Assembly: GCA_002422205.1 (NCBI GenBank)
Contig: DITS01000038.1
Span: forward strand, 1 to 8,469
Direction of reading: 5' to 3'
Length of the DNA stretch: 8,469 bases
Source: Alphaproteobacteria bacterium UBA6178
Lineage (GTDB): Bacteria; Pseudomonadota; Alphaproteobacteria; Rickettsiales; UBA3002
The translations under genes were made by a program, and so were the position numbers. Under the pieces are notes generated by a model. It did not search any database. It had not been told where the DNA came from and saw only the letters and a program-made list of their open reading frames with translations. Positions 8,415 to 8,469 of the stretch are shown here, piece after piece (position 1 is the first letter of the stretch; every line of letters starts with the position of its first letter).

Positions 8415-8437
8415 GTCACCCCGTCGCATGAGGGGGT
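8415..8437. repeat. Second hairpin, ACCCC...GGGGT, with a related start
   Basis: A 5-bp stem (8418-8422 with 8433-8437) is preceded by TTGTCA, the same bases that precede the hairpin at 8323. It looks like a diverged or rearranged relative of the adjacent 83-bp element. Confidence 0.4.
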
Positions 8438-8454
8438 CTGGCCTTTCTTCCCCC

Positions 8455-8469
8455 TCTCCCTCTGGGAGA
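8455..8469. repeat. Partial palindromic repeat TCTCCC-TCT-GGGAGA at the window edge
   Basis: A perfect 6-bp stem with a 3-base loop, preceded by CCCC, ends exactly at the window boundary. The sequence matches my recollection of a widespread bacterial intergenic repeat starting CCCTCTCCCTCTGGGAGAGGG, so it probably continues beyond the edge. Confidence 0.5.

Noticed and set aside
8319..8469. CRISPR array in the repeat-rich tail
   Set aside because: The palindromes differ from each other and are not regularly spaced copies of one repeat.

Overview
The window looks like a piece of an alphaproteobacterial genome, probably from an uncultured or sparsely described lineage. The basis is the alphaproteobacterial flavour of GlmS, the TAXI-type TRAP transporter with its fused permease, a MarR-family regulator resembling the alphaproteobacterial LdtR group, and a 3' tail of palindromic intergenic repeats. 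This placement rests on recognised protein motifs, not on a database search. There are seven protein genes, no RNA genes, no CRISPR array and no insertion-sequence transposase.

Five genes lie on the minus strand, read from about 5574 down to the left edge. First comes a two-gene module: a secreted YfiR-family (DUF4154) protein whose stop codon overlaps the start of a membrane histidine kinase (ATGA overlap). The kinase has a periplasmic sensor region, HAMP, HisKA and HATPase_c, but no receiver domain and no response regulator beside it. Next, in the same direction, come a MarR-type regulator starting at a TTG codon, a TAXI-type periplasmic solute-binding protein, and a fused TRAP permease that runs off the left edge. 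Regulator, binding protein and permease look like one uptake unit with its own regulator. The ligand cannot be read from the sequence.

Two genes lie on the plus strand, divergent from the YfiR gene across a 165-bp gap. glmS is complete and encodes glucosamine-6-phosphate synthase, the entry step to UDP-GlcNAc, peptidoglycan and LPS. Nine bases downstream is an unusual small protein that joins a CRP-like cyclic-nucleotide-binding domain to a C-terminal FHA-like domain and has no DNA-binding domain.

The last 159 bp hold no gene. They hold a run of palindromes: an 83-bp unit with inverted ends (TGTCAT...ATGACA), a second hairpin with a similar start, and the beginning of a third palindrome cut by the window edge.

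The points most worth following up are: (1) an abrupt change of base composition inside the TRAP permease gene near position 840, where hand-counted third-position GC goes from about 58% to about 85%, suggesting intragenic recombination or a chimeric contig; (2) the YfiR-histidine kinase pair, which resembles the YfiR-YfiN circuit with the cyclase replaced by a kinase; (3) the CRP-like/FHA fusion directly behind glmS; and (4) a glmS start with no Shine-Dalgarno sequence and a promoter-like arrangement that could give a nearly leaderless transcript.
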